From Sipunculus nudus (taxonomy: Eukaryota > Annelida > Sipuncula > Golfingiida > Sipunculidae), in contig CM049306.1 in assembly GCA_026874595.1 (NCBI GenBank), positions 105,663,142 to 105,727,141 of the forward strand: 64,000 nucleotides of DNA, read 5' to 3'. The stretch's first letter is position 1. Each line of letters opens with the position of its first letter. The translations under genes and the position numbers were made by a program. Shown here one piece after another: positions 41,972-55,736 of the stretch. The notes beneath the pieces were generated by a model. That model searched no databases and had not been told where the DNA came from. It saw nothing but the letters and a program-made list of their open reading frames with translations.

Positions 41972-43140
41972 TTAGAACATTTTTTTTAGAAAACATGAAT
42001 GGATCCAATATCTAATTTTCTAAGAGTAAAAATACTATATACTACACTGCATATATGGATATATCCTCCAATGAGTTTTAATATATTTAATATAAAATTA
42101 ATTTATGGATGAAATTTAAGGAGTATTTAAATTTTTATGGTGACCCTAAGAAATCACAGTTAATTAAGTCACAAATTTCAGTCAATAAAGAAAGTAACAT
42201 TGGTGAAGTCACAAATTTTGGTAGGAAATAAGTCACAGTTTTGAATGAGGGAATGTCACAAATATTTAATCAGAGTTATATAAATGGAAACCTTAGTTAA
42301 AATCCTTGAGCATATATCTCATAATGCAAAATAGCATTTAACTACACTTCACGTGGCTTTCAGTACGTCAGGTGCATACATATTTCTCCCTCCATGTTGT
42401 CTGGTCTTTTGATTAAAAAAGGTGGTGTGTCATTGACACTGTACGCTGAGTATGCGACAGTTGACTCCATGCTTCCTACTAACTATGCAACTCGATTGTT
42501 GGTATCGTGTCAGATAGACAGATAAAGCTTCAGTGATATGGTGTATGATGGCATGTATCTGCAGTCTTCGTTGCTCAACATGTTACAGTTGTATAGAAAA
42601 TAATACATATTTATTTAGCTGATAAATTTCACTTGCTAGGTTTGTCCCATTTATAGTATCTTTCTTATAAACTGCCATACAAAAAGTATCCATGGTTCCT
42701 GAGCAGTTTTCTAATTCTCACATTGTCTGTTGCTCCTCTTTCAGTTTCAAGCCAAACAATGCTCACTGTTTCTTGTGATCTTACACAAACAATCTTACCC
42801 AGTATTAAAAAGTTATTCTCAGACTTTTTTTTTTGTGAATCATACTACCAAAAATGTATCAAGTAGAAATGCTTTCCAGACTTTGAAAGCTCTCTTTTTC
42901 AGTACAAAATTCTCTCATTTAATGCAGTTTCTTACAAGTCTCTTCCTTAAAGAGGCCTAGTCAGATATTTGATGTGTATTTAAATAAAGATAACCTCTTT
43001 CACCTTTTATGAAAATAAGCTGAAACTGCCAGGCCCACAATACACAGGCTGTCTATTTTATTTAATACCGTTTGGGGTCCACCAAATGACTGTCATTTGT
43101 AATCAAAACATTATAGAACATGGACAGCTATTTAAAATTC
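41972..43140. other. Unassigned intergenic sequence
   Basis: AT-rich. I see no coding region. A few local repeats of 'AAGTCACA..TTT' occur at about 42165-42260. Confidence 0.45.
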
Positions 43141-43149
43141 AATGAAATC

Positions 43150-43814
43150 AATTTTATTGCTCAGCTGACTCTATTTTTGAGCCCTTAAAAGAAGCATTTA
43201 TCTGTTAACAGGGCACAAATTGTAATTGACTGGACCTGGAATCTTCTTTCTTGACATGCAGGTAGGCCCATGAAAAGTCTCCTTGGAAACTTGGAATTAG
43301 GTCTCTGTTACCAATATTCTTCCAGCTATGGGGCTCTGAATTACCCCCTGGAATAATGGAAATTTGATACAAAAACTAAAGTATCTGAACAACTAAAGCA
43401 TTGATCACCATGATTTTTTGCATTGATATTGATCATGGAGTGTTTCATCAGTTTATGCAGACTGATGGCGCCACCTGTTTTTTTTTTTTAATTGTTTTTT
43501 CTTTATTTTTTAGACCTTTTAAGATGCCATCATCTGTTAACAGGGCACAAAACGTAATGACTAAACCTAGAATCTTCTTTCTTGACATGCAGGTAGGCCC
43601 ATGAAAAGTTTCCTTGGAAACTTAAAATTAGGTCCCGGTTACTCAAAATCTCAGAGCTATGGGGCTTCTAAGTATCCCCCAGAATAATGCAAAATTTGAT
43701 ACATAATCTCAAGTATCTGAACAACTAATGCATGAATCACCATGATTCTTTGCATGGATGTCAATTGTGGAGTGATTCATCAGTTTCTGCAGACTTGTGG
43801 TGCCACCTGTTTTT
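43150..43814 (+). repeat. Diverged repeat modules (GGGCACAAAT type)
   Basis: Two copies of a module of about 330 bp: 'CTGTTAACAGGGCACAAA', 'CTTTCTTGACATGCAGGTAG', 'GCCCATGAAAAGT', 'CATGATT.TTTGCATGGAT', followed by 'GATGGCGCCACCTG' or 'TTGTGGTGCCACCTG'. Related modules lie at 34.5-35.5 and 52.56-52.9 kb. Confidence 0.6.
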
Positions 43815-46800
43815 AGCTCAGCTGACTATATATCTGAGCTATAGTCGTGGTCCATTGTCTGTCGTCCTTCCGTCTGTCCGTCCGTCCGTAGATGTGGCAC
43901 GTTTTGAAACTATAAGACCTAGGAATCCAAAATTCTGCATAATGTTAGATGTCCCCAAGATCTCCTACCAGGCCAAAAAAATGGGTCTATGCGACTTCAT
44001 TCCTTTTAGAAATTAAGGATAAACCTCAATTTTTTATTAAAAACTTATTTTCACACATTAGGACTGCTTAATATCAAAACTACTCATCTGTTTTTCCTTA
44101 TTTTACCATAAATATTCCCCTATATAGTTCCTATGTACATGCCAGAAATTATGTCTGTATTATATAATTTAAAAAAGTTATGGGCCCAAACATAATGCAT
44201 TTTTTTTTAAATCAGGAAAGATACTTGATCACTTAACACAAAACATGTTAAAGCTATGGACTTTTTTTTCAATAATATAACTTTAATTAATCAAAATTAA
44301 ATTTTATACCCAAAATTAGATCAAAAAATCTTTTAAAATTTTTAAATATTAACAAAAATAAAAAATTGGTACCTTAAATTTCTCAACTTGACCATGGCAC
44401 GTTTTTTCCTGTAAGTACTGTGGATTTAATTTTCACAGCATGTTTTTGTTAGCATTTAGTCTGGTGACACCAAAAATTTGAAACGAGTTGATCAAAAACT
44501 GTAGATTTTATCTAAGTTTTCAAGCACCATGTAACATATTGTTTACATCAAGCTAGTGTTATGCAGTTTGCAAAAGCTCAGCTCCCCAGCTTCAGCTCTC
44601 AGTTCCTAAAATTTGGCATACAGTTAGATGTGTCCAAAATCCCCTACCATGCTAAGAATTTGGTCACTAGGACTTAATACCTTCAAGATATTAATGAAAA
44701 ACTTCATTTTTTTCCATTAAAAACCCATTGTTACACTTCAAGACTGCCTAATATCAAAACCACTAATCTGACTTTAATCATGTATAATATACATATTTTC
44801 TATACAGTCTCTATGCACATGCCAGAAATGATGTCAGTATTGCGTAGTTGTTTTAAGTTATGGGCCCAAACATAATGCACTTTGTAAAAAATCAAGAAAT
44901 ATTTTTACTCCCTTAACAAGAGGATTGCTGTAGCTAGAGATTTTTTGTCAGGGATGTAACATTATTTTATCAAGATTCATTTGAATACCCAAAATTAGTT
45001 CTGAATTTTTCAAATTTCTAAGTTATTAGTATAAATATAATTGGTACCTTAAATTTTGCCAAACTTTGACCATGGCACATTTGTTTCTTGTGAGCACTGT
45101 TGATATAATTTTCATATCATGCACACATAAGGATTTCAGCTTTTTAGTTTGAAAGCTTAAAGAAATTAGCCAAAAATTGTAGCATATATTAATGTTTTTA
45201 TGAGACCATGTCAGACCTTAGCTCTCCCCAGCCCCTCTTGAGTCACCTGTATGTTAACCTTGTTGACCTTTCATCAAATTATGCACACCTGACGCGAGAC
45301 ATACACTGGGGCAGCCAGGCAGCTTATGGCCAGCAACAGTTGATCCAGGTGTTCAATCCAACTCTTCTAGTAGTTTTAACTAACAACATAAAATAAGCAA
45401 TAAATTAATAAATTTTTAATGGTTTTTAATAAGATAGAAAGATAGAAAAGGAATTTGTTAGTTGATAATAACAGGAAATTAACTTGCAGTTACTGATGAT
45501 ATAAGAATCTTGCATTGATTGATAGAATGTCACGTAAATAACACCATGCAGTCACCTATGGTATTTTTAGCTCAGCTGACTATAAGTCATCTGAGCTATA
45601 GTCGTGGTCCATTGTCCGTCGTCCGTCCGTCCGTCCGTCCGTCCGTCCGTAGATGTGGCACGTTTTGAAACCGTAAGACCTAGGAATCCAAAATTCGGCA
45701 TAATGTTAGATGTCCCCAAGATCTCCTACCAAGCCGAAAACTGGGTCTTTGCAACTTCGTTCCTTTGAGAAATTAAGGAAAAACCTCAATTTTTTATTAA
45801 AAACCTATTTTCACACTTTAGGACTGCCTAATATCAAAACCACTCATCTGTTTTTCCTCATATTTACCATAAATATTCCTCTATATAGTTCCTATGTACA
45901 TGCCAGAAATTATGTTTGTATTATTTAATTTAAAAAAGTTCTGGGCCCAAACATAATGCATTTTGAAAAAAATAAGGAAAGATATTTGATCACTTAACAC
46001 AAAAAATGTTAAAGCTGTGGACCTTTTTTCCAGTAATATAACTTTAATTAATCAAAATTAAATTGTATACCCAAAATTAGATGAAAATCTTTTAAATTTT
46101 TTAAAATATTAATAAAAAAAAAAAATTGGTACCTTAAATTTTGCCCAACTTTGACCATGGCACGTTTTTTTCCTGTAAGTACTGTGGATTTAATTTTCAC
46201 AGCATGTTTTTGTCAGCATTTCAACTGTTAACACCAAAAATTTGAAACCAGTTGATCAAAAACTGTAGATTTTAATCAAGTTTTCAAGCACCTTGTAACA
46301 TATTGTTTACATCAAGCTAGTGTTATGCAGTTTGCAAAAGCTCAGCTCCCCAGCTTCAGCTCTAAGTTCCTTAAATTCAGCATACAGTTAGATGTCTCCA
46401 AAATCCCCTACCATGCCAAGAATTTGGTCACTAGGACTTAATACCTTCGAGATATTAATGAAAAACTTCATTTTTCCATTAAAAACCCATTGTTACACTT
46501 CAAGACTGCCTAATATTAAAACCACTGATCTGACTTTAATCATAAACAATATACATATATTTCATTCTCTATGCACATCACAGAATGATGTCAGTATTGC
46601 GTAATTGTTTTAAGTTATGGGCCCAAACATAATGCACTTTGTAAAAAATCAAGAAATATATTTACTCCCTTAACAAGGGCATTGCTAGAGATTTTTTTGT
46701 CAGGGATGTCACATTATTCAATCAAGATTCAATTGAATACCCAAAATTAGTTCTGAATTTTTCAAATTTTATAAGTTATTAGTATAAATATAAAATTAGT

Positions 46801-49800
46801 ACCTTAAATTTTGCCCAACTGTGACCATGGCACGTTTGTTTCCCGTGAGCACTGTTGATATAATTTTCATATCATGCACACATAAGGATTTCAGCTTTTT
46901 AGTTTAGAAAGCTGAAAGAAATTGGCCAAAAATTGTAGCTTTTATTAATGTTTTTTATGAGACCCTGTCAGACTTTGGCTCTCTCCAGCCCCTCTTGAGT
47001 CACCTGTATGTTGACCTTGTTGACCTTTCATCAAATTATGCACGCTTGAGGCGAGGCATACAGGAATCCAGGCAGCTTATGGCCAGCCACAGTTGATCCA
47101 GGTGTCCAACCCAACTCATCTAGTAGTTTTAACCAACAACATAAAAATAAACAACAAATTAATAAATTTTTATTGGTTTTTAATAACAAATTAAAGAAAA
47201 ATAGAAAAGGAATTTGTTAGTTAATAATAACAGGAAATTAACTTGCAGTTACTGATGATATAAGAATCTTGTATCGATGGGTAGAATGTCACATATTCCA
47301 AATAACACCATGCAGTCACCTATGGCATTTTTCAGTTCAATTTTAATGATAAAGAAGTAAATCATATTATTCATTACTAATCATTAGGGATCATATGAAG
47401 GAAATTAATGATAGACAAAGATGCAGTTGATAATATTAATCTAGATTCCTACTGTGTCTAGTGTGTACATTGATGTGAAATTAGTCCAAAATGAATTTTT
47501 TACAGTTATTTTTTAATATAAATAAATGCCATAAACCAGGTACCAATGATCATTATTTAAATGTGTGAATTTTGTATATTCTGGATTCTCAACATCATTG
47601 TTTGGTGAAAATTGAATAAATACCAGACATGGTGCAAATACTTTGTAATTGTATTTAAATACGAATATGATTATGTACTCCATTATAAAATTTCTTGCAT
47701 AAAGAATGGGAATTCAGGTAAAAATGAAAGTATATGAATACTCGTGCAAATACTTTCAAAATGTATTCATGAATGCATTCATGAATATATTCTTTAATAT
47801 TATTTTAATAATCATATCAGTTCCATTTCATTTTAAAAAATCATATGATTCTCTTATTATTTTTAATAAAAATTATATTTGGGACAATATTTGTAATTTT
47901 TAGCTCAGCTGACTTTAAGTCATCTGAGCTATAGTCGTGGTCCATTGTCCGTCGTCCGTCCGTCTGTCCGTCCGTCCGTCCGTCCGTCCGTCCGTAGATG
48001 TGGCACGTTTTGAAACCGTAAGACCTAGGAATCCAAAATTCAGCATAATGTTAGATGTCCCCAAGATCTCCTACCAAGCCGAAAACTGGGTCTTTGCGAC
48101 TTCATTCCTTTGAGAAATTAAGGAAAAACCTCAATTTTTTATTAAAAACCTATATTCACACTTCAGGACTGCCTAATATCAAAACCACTCATCTGTTTTT
48201 CCTCATATTTCCTATAAATAATCCTCTGTATAATTCCTATGTACATGCCAGAAATTAGGTCTGTATTATATAATTTAAAAAAGTTATGGGCCCAAACATT
48301 ATGCATTTTGTAAATAATCAGGAAAGAAATTTTATCACTTAACACAAAACTTGTTAAAGCTAAGCACTTTTTTTCCAGTAATATTACTTTTATTAATCAA
48401 AATTAAATTGTATACCCAAAATTAGATCAAAATCTTTTAAATTTTTTAAAATATTAGCAAAAATAAAAAATTGGTACCTTAAATTTTGCCCAACTTTTAC
48501 CATGGCACGTTTTTTTGCTGTAACTGCTGTGGATTTAATTTTCACAGCATGTTTTTGTTAGCATTTCAACTGTTAACACCAAAAATTTGAAACCAGTTGA
48601 TCAAAAACTGTAGATTTTAACCAAGTTTTCAAGCACCATGTCACATATTGCTAGTGTTATGCAGTTTGCTAGAGCTCAGCTCCCGAGCTTCAGCTCTAAG
48701 TTCCTTAAATTTGGCATACAGTTAGATTTCTCCAAAAATCCCCTACCATGCCAAGAATTTGGTCACTAGGACTTAATTCCTTCGAGATATCAATGAAAAA
48801 CTTCATTTTTCCATTAAAAACCCATTGTTACACTTTAAGACTGCCTAATATCAAAACCACTGATCTGACTTTAATCATAAATAATATACATATTTTTCTA
48901 TACATTCGCTATGCACATGCCAGAATGATGTCAGTATTGCATCATTGTTTTAAGTTATGGGCCCAAACATAATGCACTTTGTAAAAAATCAAGAAATATA
49001 TTTACTCCCTTAACAAGGACATTGCTGAAGCTAGAGATTTTTTTGTCAGGGATGTAACATTATTTAATCAAGATTCAATTGAATACCCAAAATTAGTTCT
49101 GAATTTTTCATATTTTATAAGTTATTAGTATAAATATAAAATTAGTACCTTAAATTTTGCCCAACTGTGACCATGGCACGTTTGTTTCCCGTGAGCACTA
49201 TTGATATAATTTTCATATCATGCACACATAAGGATTTCAGCTTTTTAGTTTAGAAAGCTTAAAGAAATTGGCCAAATATTGTAGCTTTTATTAATGTTTT
49301 TTATGAGACCCTGTCAGACTTTGGCTCTCTCCAGCCCCTCTTGAGTCACCTGTATGTTGACCTTGTTGACCTTTCATCAAATTATGCACGCTTGAGGCGA
49401 GAATCCAGGCAGCTTATGGCCAGCCACAGTTGATCCAGGTGTCCAACCCAACTCATCTAGTAGTTTTAACCAACAACATAACAATAAACAATAAATTAAT
49501 AAATTTTTATTGGTTTTTAATAACAAATTAAAGAAAAATAGAAAAGGAATTTGTTAGTTTATAATAACAGGAAATTAACTTGCAGTTACTGATGATATGA
49601 GAATCTTGTATCGATGGGTAGAATGTCACATATTCCAAATAACACCATGCAGTCACCTATGGCATTTTCAGTTCAATTTTAATGATAAAGAAGTAAATCA
49701 TATTATTCATTACTAATCATTAGGGATTATATGAAGGAAATTAATGATAGACAAAGATGCAGTTGATAATATTAATCTAGATTCCTACTGTGTCTAGTGT

Positions 49801-50516
49801 GTACATTGATGTGAAATAAGTCCAGAATGAATTTTTTACAGTTATTTTTTAATATAAATAAAAGCCATAAAACCAGGTACTTATGATCATTATTTAAATG
49901 TGTGAATTTTGTATATTCTGGATTCTCAACATCATTGTTTGGTGAAAACTGAATAAATACCAGACATGGTGCGAATACTTTGTAATTGTATTTAAATATG
50001 AATATGATTTTGTACTCCATTAAATTTCTTGCATAAAGAATGGGAATTCAGGTAAAAATGAAAGTATATGAATACTCGTGCAAATACTTTCAAAATGTAT
50101 TCATGAATGCATTCATGAATATATTCTTTAATATTATTTTAATAATCATATCAGTTATATTTCATTTTAAAAAATCATACGATTCTCTTATTATTTTTAA
50201 TAAAAATTATATTTGGGACAATATTTGTAATTTATTTAATAAATAGTTAAACTCTTATATTATATGTTCTGCTTATAAGTTATATGGCCAAGTCAAAATC
50301 TGTGTGACAGTAGTACTCCATTTGTTAATAAAAAAAATGAAATCAATCCTCTTCCCTGTCTCCAAAGGTACTATCAAAATCATACATAAGCTAAACAACA
50401 ACAACTCATAATACAGCTTATATTTATTACCACACAAAACCAGCATGTGCCTCATTTCTAAATAATATTTTTTTATCATATATAACAGCTGAGCGTCGTG
50501 ACCCATAGGTCCCTTG
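43815..50516 (+). mobile_element. Cluster of AGCTCAG-family elements in tandem
   Basis: Left ends (TTTTAGCTCAGCTGAC followed by GTCCGTCCGTCC tracts) occur at 43815, 45569 and 47902, but only one right end (CAGCTGAGCG, hairpin GACCCATAGGTC, CCTTG|TT at 50516). The units starting at 45569 and 47902 are near-identical and about 2.33 kb long, so the block grew by head-to-tail duplication. The first unit is shorter and lacks the AT-rich terminal segment of about 560 bp. ORFs of about 65-75 codons recur at equivalent places and show no protein conservation. Confidence 0.65.
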
Positions 50517-50518
50517 TT

Positions 50519-52532
50519 CAGTTCAATTTTAATGATAAAAAAAATTAATATTATTATTCATTACTAATCATTAGGGATCATATGAAGGAAATTAATGATA
50601 GATAAAGATGCAGTTGATAATATTAATCTAGATTCCTGCTGTGTCTAGTGTGTACATTGATGTGAAATTAGTCCAAAATGAATATATTACATTTATTTTT
50701 TTTAATATGAATAAAAGCCATAAAACCAGGTACTTATGATCATTATTTAAATGTGTGAATTTTGTATATTCTGGATTCTCAACATCATTGTTTGGTGAAA
50801 ACTGAATAAATACCAGACATGGTGCGAATACTTTGCAAATGTATTTGAATACGAATATGAATATGTACTCCATTATAAAATTTCTTGCATAAGAATGGGA
50901 ATTCAGGTAAAATGAAAGTATATGAATACCAGTGCAAATACTTTCAAAATGTTTTCATGAATGCATTCATAATTTTAATAATCTCTCAGTTGTATTATAT
51001 TTTTAAAAAATAATACAATTTTCTTATTATTTTTAATAAAAATTATATTTGGGACAATTTGTAATTGTATCCACCAAAATGAAGTTTTGCGGATACTATG
51101 TTTTTGACCGGGTTCCGCCGCCGCGTTCAGTTCCAGAGAACTCCTCTGAGACTACTGGATAGATTTTTCAGAAACCTACACAAATTATCAGGTCACATGT
51201 GAACTGGTGCCTAACCAAGTGACCTTGACCTCTGACCTTTCGTCTCTGCCCAGCGTCCGTTTGTGCGTCTGTTTCCACACATAAACCCATATATCTCGGG
51301 AACCATTTGACCGATCCGGAAAAAAATTTTACACAAATGTAGCCTTGGGATAGCTTTATAACATACACAACAAAAAATGGCGCCACCTGCAACCATGTTT
51401 GCACAGTGTCCATCTGTTCATCTGCCTGGGGTTAAAATCACTCATATCTCTGCAGTGGTTTGACTAATTCACCTAAAATTTGGCATGCGTATACATCCTA
51501 GATAGCTTTCTCGATTTTATGACAGGTGGCGCCACCTACAATCACGTTAACGCTTTGCACATAAACCCATATATCTCGAGAACCGTTTGACCGATCCGGA
51601 AAATTTTTTTTACGTAAATGTAGCCCTGGGATAGCTTTATAACATACACAACAAAAGGTGGCGCCACCCGCAACCATGTTTGCACAGTGTCCATCTGTTC
51701 ATCTGCCTGGGGTTAAAATCACTCATATCTCTGCAGTGGTTTGACTAATTCACCTAAAATTCGGCATGAGTATACATCCTAGATAGATTTCTCGATTTTA
51801 TGAAAGGTGGCGCCACCTTCATTCACGTTCACGCTGTAGACATCCATGCTTATATCTCCGGACTCATTCAACCAATCAGGAAAATTTTTTTACACAAATG
51901 TAGCCCTTGGATAGCTTTATAACATACACAAAAATGGTGGTGCCACCTGCAGCCATTTTTGCACAGCGTCCATCTGTTTGTCTGCTGTGGGATAAAATCA
52001 CTTATATCTTTGGAGTGTTTTGACTTTTCCACATAAAATTTTGCTTGTGTATATATCTTTGATAGTTTCTCGTTCAAATAACAGGTGGCGCCAACTACAA
52101 TCATGTTTATGTGGCAGAGATCCATTCTAATATTTAACACATCTAACTCTATATCCCCTTGCCACTCAATCCATGCCTTACTTCACCCGTCCTTCTCTGA
52201 TTTTGGCGGATACACGTAGTCGCTTGTCGACTACCTGTATTCTAGTTATTTTAAACAAATGGTTAAACTCTTATATTATATGTTCTGCTTATAAGTTATA
52301 TGGCCAAGTCAAAATCTGTGTGACAATAGCACTCCATTTGTTAATAAAATAAATGAAATCAATCCTCTTCCCTGTCTCCAAAGATACTATCAAAATCATA
52401 CATAAGCTAAACACCCACAACTCAAAATACAGCTTATATTTATTTCCACACAAAACAAGCATGTGCCTCATTTTTAAATCATATTTTTTTATCATATAAA
52501 ACAGCTGAGGGCCGTGACCTATGGGTCCCTTG
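50519..52532 (+). repeat. Further partial copy of the cluster unit, interrupted
   Basis: It starts with CAGTTCAATTTTAATGAT, a third copy of the segment seen at 47333 and 49669. It is split at 51066 by the element 51066-52245 and resumes with 'GGTTAAACTCTTATATTATATG', ending in AGCTGAGGGCCGTGACCTAT, GGGTCCCTTG|TT at 52532. Confidence 0.65.
51066..52245 (+). mobile_element. Helentron-like element with GGCGCC array, clean insertion
   Basis: The left end is TGTATCCACCAAAA..GCGGATACTATG and a CCGCCGCCGCG tract. The right end is GGCGGATACACG, the hairpin TAGTCG-CTTGT-CGACTA, and TGTATTCTAG|TT. The core has GGTGGCGCCACC units as in the 29.9-31.7 kb array. The uninterrupted paralogue at 50218-50250 reads GTAATTTATTTAATAAAT; here the element sits between GTAAT and TTATTTTAAACAAAT with no target duplication. 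Confidence 0.75.
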
Positions 52533-53826
52533 TTTTTTTTTTCCCCCTTTTTTTTTAAGATTTTTTTCTCCATTTTTGAGACCTTAAAAGATGCGATCAT
52601 CTGTTAACAGGGCACAAATTGCAATGACTGGACCTAGAATCTTCTTACTTGACATCCATATAGGTTAGAAATGTCTTCTTGGAAACCTGAATTAGGTCTC
52701 TATTACCCATATTCTCCAAGCTATGGGGCTTATAAGCACCCCTCAGAATAATTGAAAAGTTGATACCAAAGCAGGGCAAAAATCATAACCATTTGACCTA
52801 GAATCTTCTTACTTTACATCCTGAGAGTTCCTTAATAGTTCTACTCAGAAACCTGAGTTAAAGTCACTGTGACCTATATAATCTGAGTTACAGGCCATGT
52901 TTGAGCACCACAATAATGCAAAATAAACACAAATTGCCAGATTCTTCAGGAACAGTTGGATTGATTGTCATCAGATTTGATGTGTTTATGGGTCTTGAAG
53001 AACTTCAGCTAATATGCATGAACTATGATGCTCTAACAGTAACTGGTGACCTTTCAACTTGTGCACATGTGCAGTCAACCACTTAGTCTGAGTGTCTGAC
53101 ACATGGTTTTTCTGGGTTTTTTTTTCTTTTCTTAGGAGGAATTGCCTAGAGTTCATGAATATACCATAGTAATTCAGGAATCACAAAAATTTCACAATAA
53201 GTCAGGTGAATAGTTGGCTTTAAGGAATCAATTTTATGTTCACATTTTTATTGACGCCTTTTTTTTGTCTCGACAATTTATTGTATTCCAGTGTAACTCC
53301 AGTGTTTTAAACGGTCCTAGTTAAGTTTTCAATTTTGTGTTCTGTGAGAGCTTGGTTCGATGGGGATTCAGAGCTGGAACTGTTGGTAGCACAGCCTGCC
53401 ATATTCAATTCCTTGACCTTCCCTGTTCCAAAAGAAGTGTATGTATAAAAAAAAATGTCTTGTGTGATTACTTTGGTCAAGAGATTAATATTTGGTCCTG
53501 GTATCACAGTTCCTGCAGTCAAGACAGAGCATAGCTTAATAACCCATACATTTTACATCATATATATGTATTTGAACCATATTTGAAAATAGTATTTGAT
53601 GAATAAATTATTCAAATACAAATCCAAATACTGATGACTTAAATAAAGTGGCAAATAACAATGCCCAATTTGATTACATTTAAAAAGGATTGCAATTACA
53701 GATGTATTTGACCCCAATCCAGCCCATGGACCACATTTAAGTAAACTCTAGACTCATTCAGATGTTGATGTTTAAGAGATACAAGTATGACACAGAAGTT
53801 AGCTGAATAAGCAAAAATGATAATGT
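52533..53826. other. Repeat fragment then unassigned sequence
   Basis: 52560-52900 carries the GGGCACAAAT-type module. From about 52900 to 53826 I see no repeat and no convincing exon. A 5' untranslated exon of the gene at 54102 could lie here but cannot be placed. Confidence 0.4.
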
Positions 53827-54080
53827 TTCATATTATACAGTAATAGTTTGTTTTGTTTCAGATTATACTGTAATAGTTTTGTATTGTTTCAGATTATACT
53901 GTAATAGTTTGTATTGTTTCAGATTTTACTATAATAGTTTGTATTGTTTCAGATTACCCTGTAATGGTTTGTATTGTTTCAGATTATTCTGCTTAATCTG
54001 CTAAAATTTGTATTGTTTCAGATTTTACTGTAATTGTTTATATTCTTCTGATTATACTGTAATCATTTGTATTGTTTCAG
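53827..54080 (+). repeat. 30-bp minisatellite made of 3' splice-site-like units
   Basis: About eight copies of a unit of about 30 bp, 'TTTGTATTGTTTCAG' plus 'ATTATACTGTAATAG', run directly into the exon at 54081. Seven units keep TTTCAG, and each has a T-rich tract and a branch-point-like TACTGTAAT. The final TTTCAG (ending 54080) is the acceptor used in the exon model. Confidence 0.85.
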
Positions 54081-54240
54081 TGAACAGCACACAGCACCAA
54101 CATGATAACATTTGAGGAGTTAACAGCATGGCTGCTGTACCAGCAGCTGGCACGCAAGAAGGGCGGAGCAGCCAACATGCAGGACCCAGTCGAGGGCCCG
54201 CCCCACCCAGGGCCATTCTTGTTCAGCATGAGGGGAATAG
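54081..54240 (+). CDS. 5' coding exon of an unrecognised gene
   Basis: It follows TTGTTTCAG and ends before GTAGGA. An in-frame TGA right at the exon start makes the ATG at 54102 the likely start codon. The encoded 46 residues begin MITFEELTAWLLYQQLARKK and end with GPFLFSMRGI, followed by one base of the next codon. The local GC content is well above the flanks and codon use looks coding. I do not recognise the protein. An amphipathic helix (ELTAWLLYQQLARKK) is the only visible feature. The gene would run out of the window to the right. Confidence 0.6.
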
Positions 54241-55736
54241 GTAGGAGATTAATCACATTAGATCCCTATCATAATGCAGAAATATAAGACATTTGAAGAT
54301 TTTGAAGTGCACTTAAGTCACATCATGACCATAACCATTGCAAGACCACCCTGCAGTGATGGAGAACCTCACAGGAGTACACTCCTCATCCAGTGGTTAT
54401 ACACTGCAGTTGTTCCCGATCTCCTTTGTTTTAACCGCTGCTTAGTTAAGAAATTTTTGTTGTTGTCTCAACACCAGGGCTGGCACAGGGCCAAGGATCA
54501 GACCAATGAGAGTGGGTGTCTCAGATTCAAATTTTGGGAGTGGGATGCACCATGCAATACCATGTTTACATTGGTCTGATTACAGTTGTTTGTCCTGTGT
54601 GAACCCTGGTGGTGAGACAGTGTATAAAGTCTGTGTGAGGAGTGAACACAGAAATGACTGAATACAAATATCTAAAGCTTGTTATACAGAGGCAGTGTTT
54701 CTGCAGCTGACACCAGCAAAGATGAGCTGTTTTAAATAGCTAAATGTTTCACAGCTGTTGAACCTATAAACCCTCTAATTTTGAGAACAGTTGAAAAATT
54801 TTTTTCACTTATGAAACAGGTTCTTTTCTCAGTCATTTACCCATAGTAACCTTGAGTGACCATAAAATATTGCAACCAATAATTTTTTCCATATGGTCAT
54901 AAAATTCATCATATGTTTTGTTGAGGATGTGATCTAATAAGTTAATTATAAGAAAATTATCTTAAAGTCAAGCTATAATCAAGGCAATCTTAGATCCTTA
55001 ATTGAGCTATGATGATCAACTCAAATAAATGGACACTAAAAAATAATATTAGTACTGAGTATTTCTGCTGTAGCAGTATGATTACATACTTCAGTGACAG
55101 AACTTGTATTAGCTATATTATTAATATAAGCCCGTTTCTTGATGCACTCTGTGACAAATGTGTATTTAAAAAAAATTTACCAGTATCCTTCTGTTAATGG
55201 GAGGTATATAAATTACTAAAGTTTCGGGACCAAAACTGCTGGACAAAATACTGGGCTGAGCTTTAAGGTGGTATTATTCACATATTATATATTAGGTGGT
55301 GTAATTCACATATTATACTTCATATGAACTGTTGCAGTGGTAATATCAGGTGATATGGAATGTTGAGAGGGTTCAACTTCACATGCAGTGTGTCAGAGTC
55401 ATATATCAATATCGAAGTGGGCCTGAGAAAGCAAACGTTCTCTTGTTTAGTAGAAGTAGGGGGGTTGATAAAGTATACATGCCTGAGATACCCATATACA
55501 TATATGCACATATAAATGCAAATGCTGACATAAATGCCAAATGGCTAGATATTGTATTTTATTTTGTTGTTTTATTCACTTCTGCAGTTAAATGTCAACC
55601 AGGCAACTATTAGTAAGGCATATTCCTTCGAGCTGACTGTCAGCTATTCCCCCTCCCCCCAAAAACAGCGTTTCTGCACCTTATATCTCTTGGGAGCTTT
55701 TTCCAGCAGTGGGTTTTGGATTTCATAAATTTTTAG
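54241..55736 (+). other. Intron of the unrecognised gene, mostly unassigned
   Basis: AT-rich sequence without recognised elements. Short ORFs here lack conserved motifs. Confidence 0.4.
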
